Shown here piece by piece: positions 59,417 through 64,000 of a stretch of DNA of 64,000 nt (positions within the stretch are counted from its first letter, which is position 1; each line of letters begins with the position of its first letter). The position numbers were made by a program, and so were the translations under genes. The notes below the pieces were generated by a model. It was not told the DNA's origin, did not search any database, and saw only the letters and a list, made by a program, of their open reading frames with translations. The stretch covers positions 4,650,001-4,714,000 of the forward strand of contig NC_012522.1 in the NCBI RefSeq assembly GCF_000010805.1. Reading direction: 5' to 3'. Source of the DNA: Rhodococcus opacus B4 (GTDB lineage: Bacteria > Actinomycetota > Actinomycetes > Mycobacteriales > Mycobacteriaceae).

Positions 59417-60855
59417 CTAAACGTTGGGGCGGTCCGAGGCCAGGGTCCGGATGCGGTTCCTCGCGCCGTACCACCCGATCACCAGTAGCGGGGCGATGAT
59501 CGCGATGGACCCGACGGTCCAGGTTCCGACCGGGTGATCGAACGCCATCAGTATGACGACGCAGCCGAGGAAGACCAGGGTGAGGAGCCCGGTGTAGGGG
59601 GCGCCGAACATCCGGAAACCGGGACGGGTGAGCGTGCCGTCCTTCGCGAGTTTCCACAGTTTCAGCTGGCACAGCACGATGACGGCCCAGGCGCTGATGA
59701 TCCCGAGTGCGGCGAGGTTCAGAACGATCTCGAATGCCTGCGTGGGAACGACGGCGTTGAGTCCCACTCCGAGCAGGATGACGAATCCGGTGAGAGCGAT
59801 GCCGCCGTACGGAACTCCGGCCTTGTTCATCCGGGCGGCGAACGACGGCGCCGACCCGGCCATGGCCATCGAATGCAGTATTCGCCCGGTCGAGTACAGG
59901 CCGGCGTTGAGCGACGACAGCGCGGCAGTGAGTACCACGAGGTTCATGATCGCGTCGGCGCCCTGCACGTTGATGGAGCCGAAGAACGTGACGAACGGGC
60001 TTTCGCCGGCGTGGTACTCGGTGTAGGGGAGCAGCAGCGACAGCAGCAGCACGGATCCGACGTAGAAGACGAGGATCCGGATGATGACCGTGTTGATCGC
60101 CTTGGGAATGACCTTCTGGGGGTTCTTCGTCTCGCCGGCCGTGGTGCCCACGAGTTCGATCGAGGCGTACGCGAACACGACGCCCTGGATCACCACGACG
60201 GCGGGCAGCAGGCCGTTGGGGAAGAGTCCGCCGTTGTCGGCGATCAGGCTGAATCCCGAGGTGTGGCCTTCGATTGGCGTCCCGAACAGCACGAAGTAGA
60301 TGCCGAAGCAGAGGAAGGCGGCCAGGGCCACGACCTTGATGAGCGCGAACCAGAATTCGAGTTCGCCGAACACCTTGACGGACACGAGGTTCAGCCCGAG
60401 GACGAGTACGACGGCGGCCAGGGCGAAGACCCATTGGTCGACGTTGCCGAGCGGTGCCCAGTACTTCTCGAAGAAATTCATGTACAGCGCGACGGCGGTG
60501 ACGTCGACGACGGCCGTCATCGCCCAGTTCATCCAGTACAGCCAGCCCGCGGCGAAGGCCATCTTTTCGCCGAAGAATTCGCGGGAGTACGACACGAACG
60601 ACCCGGAGGTGGGCCGGTGCATGACGAGTTCGCCGAGGGCCCGCAGGATCAGGAACGCGAAGAACCCGCAGAGGGCGTAGACGAGGACGAGTGCGGGCCC
60701 GGCCTGCTGGAGACGTCCGCCGGCGCCCATGAACAGGCCGGTGCCGATCGCTCCGCCGATCGCGATCATCTGGATCTGTCGCGGGCCGAGCGCTTTCCGG
60801 TAGCCCAGATCTTCCTCGACGAAGATGTCTCCCGAGGTGTCATCCTTCTCGATCG

Positions 60856-60859
<4 letters not shown>
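59417..60859 (-). CDS. Amino-acid permease of the APC family, likely asparagine/aspartate
   Basis: A 480-residue transporter with 12 predicted helices. AIGGAIGTGLFMGAGGRLQQAGPALVLVY and the GELVMHRPTSGSFVSYSREFFG segment are typical of the amino-acid transporter (AAT/AnsP/GabP) group. The specificity is inferred from its place between aspartase and asparaginase. ATGA overlap with aspA. Confidence 0.9.
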
Positions 60860-62304
<1,445 letters not shown>

Positions 62305-62423
62305 TTGATCAATTCCTCACGGGGATTCGCGCGAGCGTTGCTCTGCACGGATGCGGTGGACGGAGTCTGCTGCTCGAAGAGGGTGGTTTCTCGGTCGAGC
62401 CACCCGGCTATCCACCTGCCAGG

Positions 62424-62434
62424 CTGTCAGACAG
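62424..62434. promoter_or_regulatory. FCD/GntR-type operator CTGTCAGACAG, copy 1
   Basis: An inverted repeat CTGTC-A-GACAG in the 220-base divergent region between aspA and the GntR regulator, 120 bases from aspA and 91 from the regulator. The TGTC-N-GACA core matches the usual FadR/FCD-subfamily operator form. Confidence 0.75.
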
Positions 62435-62524
62435 GTGCAATTGTTACCTCGCTCACTTGCAGTCGTCAACCCGGGGCCCCGCGCCGTGTTGACGTCGCAG
62501 CCGGGGCGTGAGCAGAATATCCCC

Positions 62525-63244
62525 ATGAACCTGTCAGACAGCTGGGCAGCCAGGCGCCCCGTCACGGCGCGGGTCAGTGCCGCGGAGGCGGTCCTCGCGG
62601 ATCTTCGTGACGCGATCACCTCGGGTGAGCTGTCGGTCGGTGAACGTCTCCCGTCCGAGGCGTCCCTCGCGGCGCGGCACGGAGTCAGCCGGTCCGTGAT
62701 CCGGGAGGCGCTGCGGTCCTGCCACGCGCTCGGGCTCACGGAGACGAAATCGGGCCTCGGCACGTTCGTCGTCAGCGATTCGATCGCCCGCGACCTCGAC
62801 TTCGGGAACTATGCGGCCAACGAGCTCGTCGAGGCGCGCCCGCACGTGGAGATTCCCGCCGCCGGCTGGGCGGCTCAGCGGCACACCGCCGAGGATCTCG
62901 CCGCCCTTCGTGGTCTGGTCGACCAGATGCGGGACGAGGACGATCCACTCGTGTGGGTGTCCCTCGACGCGCAGTTCCATGCGTTCATCGCCCGGACGAG
63001 CCGGAACCGCGTGTTCGAATCCGTGATCGTCGACATCCGCGAAGCCCTCACCCGGCAGTCCGAAACGCTGAATCTGGTTGCGGGACGGCAGCAGAAGTCG
63101 AACGACGAGCACGACCGGATCGTGGACGGCATCGCATCCGGAAGCTACGACAAGGCCGCCCGCGCCATGGCCGAACACCTGGACGCGGTGCGGGTCGCAC
63201 TGGAATCCGTGGTCGGAGAAGCCGGCCCGGACGATCGACAGTAA
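62525..63244 (+). CDS. GntR-family regulator, FCD (FadR) subfamily
   Basis: A 239-residue repressor: winged helix (LPSEASLAARHGVSRSVIREAL, about 38-60) and an all-helical FCD ligand domain with metal ligands in SLDAQFHAFIARTS and MAEHLDAVRVAL. FCD domains bind organic acids; aspartate, fumarate or the substrate of the downstream lyase would be logical. ATG 62525. Its own codons 3-6 are inside operator copy 2, so it probably represses itself and aspA. Confidence 0.92.
   Translation: MNLSDSWAARRPVTARVSAAEAVLADLRDAITSGELSVGERLPSEASLAARHGVSRSVIREALRSCHALGLTETKSGLGTFVVSDSIARDLDFGNYAANELVEARPHVEIPAAGWAAQRHTAEDLAALRGLVDQMRDEDDPLVWVSLDAQFHAFIARTSRNRVFESVIVDIREALTRQSETLNLVAGRQQKSNDEHDRIVDGIASGSYDKAARAMAEHLDAVRVALESVVGEAGPDDRQ
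62531..62541. promoter_or_regulatory. FCD/GntR-type operator CTGTCAGACAG, copy 2, inside the regulator gene
   Basis: Identical 11-base inverted repeat overlapping codons 3-6 of the regulator. Binding here would block transcription of the regulator directly. Confidence 0.7.
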
Positions 63245-63255
63245 GGACCGGAACC

Positions 63256-64000
63256 ATTCTCACAGCACAACCCCTCGACGCCCGGCACGCACGATCCTGG
63301 CTCCTGGTATCCGCCTCGCGGACCGGGGATTTCGACCTCGCCGACCGGAGCGACGCCGACGCCGTCATCCTCGACCTCGAGGACGGGGTGGTCACCGACG
63401 AACGATCGGACGCCCGGCGGTCCGTCGCCGAATGGTTGTCCGGTGACGGCGCCGCCTGGGTCCGGATCAACGCCGCGACCACCGCGGACTGGTCTGCCGA
63501 CGTGGACGCGCTGTGCGGGCTACCCGGACTACAGGGTGTCATGCTGGCGAAAAGTGAATCCGGGCAACAGGTCCGGGACACCGCCGCCCGGCTGGGCGGG
63601 ACCGTTCCCGTGCTCGCTCTCGTCGAGTCCGCGCGCGGCATCGAATTCGCGTTCGACATCGCGTCCGAGTCCGCCACGCTGCGATTGGCGTTCGGTAGTG
63701 GCGATTTCCGGCGGGACACGGGAGCGGGCGCCGAGCCGGACGCGCTCGCCTACGCCCGCGGCCGCCTCGTCGTCGCGAGCGCCGCCGCCGGGATCGCGGC
63801 ACCGATCGACGGACCCACCCTCGTCGACGATCGCGACACGAGGGTCGAGGCCCTGGCCGTCACGCGGTCGATGGGGATGTCCGGCAAGCTGTGCATGCAC
63901 GCCGCGCACACCGGCGACGTCAACCGCGAACTGAGCCCGTCCGCAGAGGACGCAGCGTGGGCCGACGAGGTGATCGGTCGCCTCGGCGCCGACGGCTCGG
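63256..64000 (+). CDS. CitE-like (HpcH/HpaI family) lyase, partial, with probable ATT start
   Basis: About 248 residues are visible, reading ARSWLLVSASRTGDFDLADR, DADAVILDLEDGVVTDER, WVRINAAT, LALVESARGIEFA and GSGDFRRDTGAG: the TIM-barrel citrate lyase beta-like family, which splits or forms acyl-CoA thioesters such as malyl- or citramalyl-CoA. Metal ligands Glu and Asp are present. The frame runs off the right edge. No ATG, GTG or TTG precedes the conserved N-terminus in frame; ATT 63256 with AAGGA 8 bases upstream is the best start. It follows the regulator by 11 bases. Confidence 0.85.
   Translation, partial: MLTAQPLDARHARSWLLVSASRTGDFDLADRSDADAVILDLEDGVVTDERSDARRSVAEWLSGDGAAWVRINAATTADWSADVDALCGLPGLQGVMLAKSESGQQVRDTAARLGGTVPVLALVESARGIEFAFDIASESATLRLAFGSGDFRRDTGAGAEPDALAYARGRLVVASAAAGIAAPIDGPTLVDDRDTRVEALAVTRSMGMSGKLCMHAAHTGDVNRELSPSAEDAAWADEVIGRLGADGS

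Overview
The window is high-GC actinobacterial DNA, most likely from Rhodococcus or a close mycolic-acid-forming relative. Genes use GTG and TTG starts freely, overlap by 1-8 bases, and include Lsr2, ClpC, MhuD and FtsH with mycobacterial-type sequences. From memory, the core order (ppa, dacB, metalloprotease, tilS, hpt ... ftsH, folE-P-B-K, two membrane proteins, a Rossmann protein, panC-panD-coaX, lysS, lsr2, clpC, mhuD, mutY, canB) matches the Mycobacterium tuberculosis block Rv3628c to Rv3587c in inverted orientation. Segments that break this order stand out as accessory.

Layout. (1) 1-8.1 kb, a sulfur-themed accessory segment: a SulP-type anion permease (cut by the left edge), then a tight three-gene operon of UDP-sulfoquinovose synthase (sqdB), a BcsB-like membrane-anchored protein and a BcsA-like processive glycosyltransferase, then an alkylsulfatase. 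(2) 8.1-33.4 kb, mostly core housekeeping: pyrophosphatase, PBP4-type carboxypeptidase, tRNA-Ile lysidine synthetase, Hpt, a membrane Ser/Thr kinase, an amidase, FtsH, the folate operon, the pantothenate/CoA operon, cysteine dioxygenase plus rhodanese behind a cysteine-rich mini-ORF, LysS, Lsr2, a secreted lipase and ClpC. (3) 33.4-40.6 kb, accessory: a WYL regulator with a clear operator, an OsmC protein, a split cobalt-type nitrile-hydratase/thiocyanate-hydrolase operon with a putative subunit-exchange chaperone and a CbtB protein, a DsbA-like protein, and a second CbtB-CbtA pair under a cobalamin riboswitch. (4) 40.6-41.7 kb: core mhuD and an alpha/beta hydrolase. (5) 41.8-56.0 kb, an insertion between the hydrolase and mutY: a toxin-antitoxin-like HTH/PIN pair, then a nine-gene set that looks like an undescribed natural-product cluster. 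(6) 56-58.4 kb: core mutY, canB and a membrane protein. (7) 58.4-64 kb: an asparagine/aspartate catabolic operon (aspA-permease-ansA), a divergent FCD-type GntR regulator with two matching operators, and the start of a CitE-like lyase.

The two most interesting systems are the sqdB-BcsB-BcsA operon, which suggests a sulfoquinovose-containing polysaccharide, and the 43.5-56.0 kb cluster. That cluster combines a tryptophan-dioxygenase-like haem enzyme, a cupin/haem-oxygenase-like diiron fusion, two ATP-grasp ligases, a class IV aminotransferase, a GNAT-like protein, two O-methyltransferases and a fused ABC exporter. Three copies of a shared promoter-proximal motif tie its transcription units together. 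No tRNA, rRNA, CRISPR array or insertion sequence was seen.
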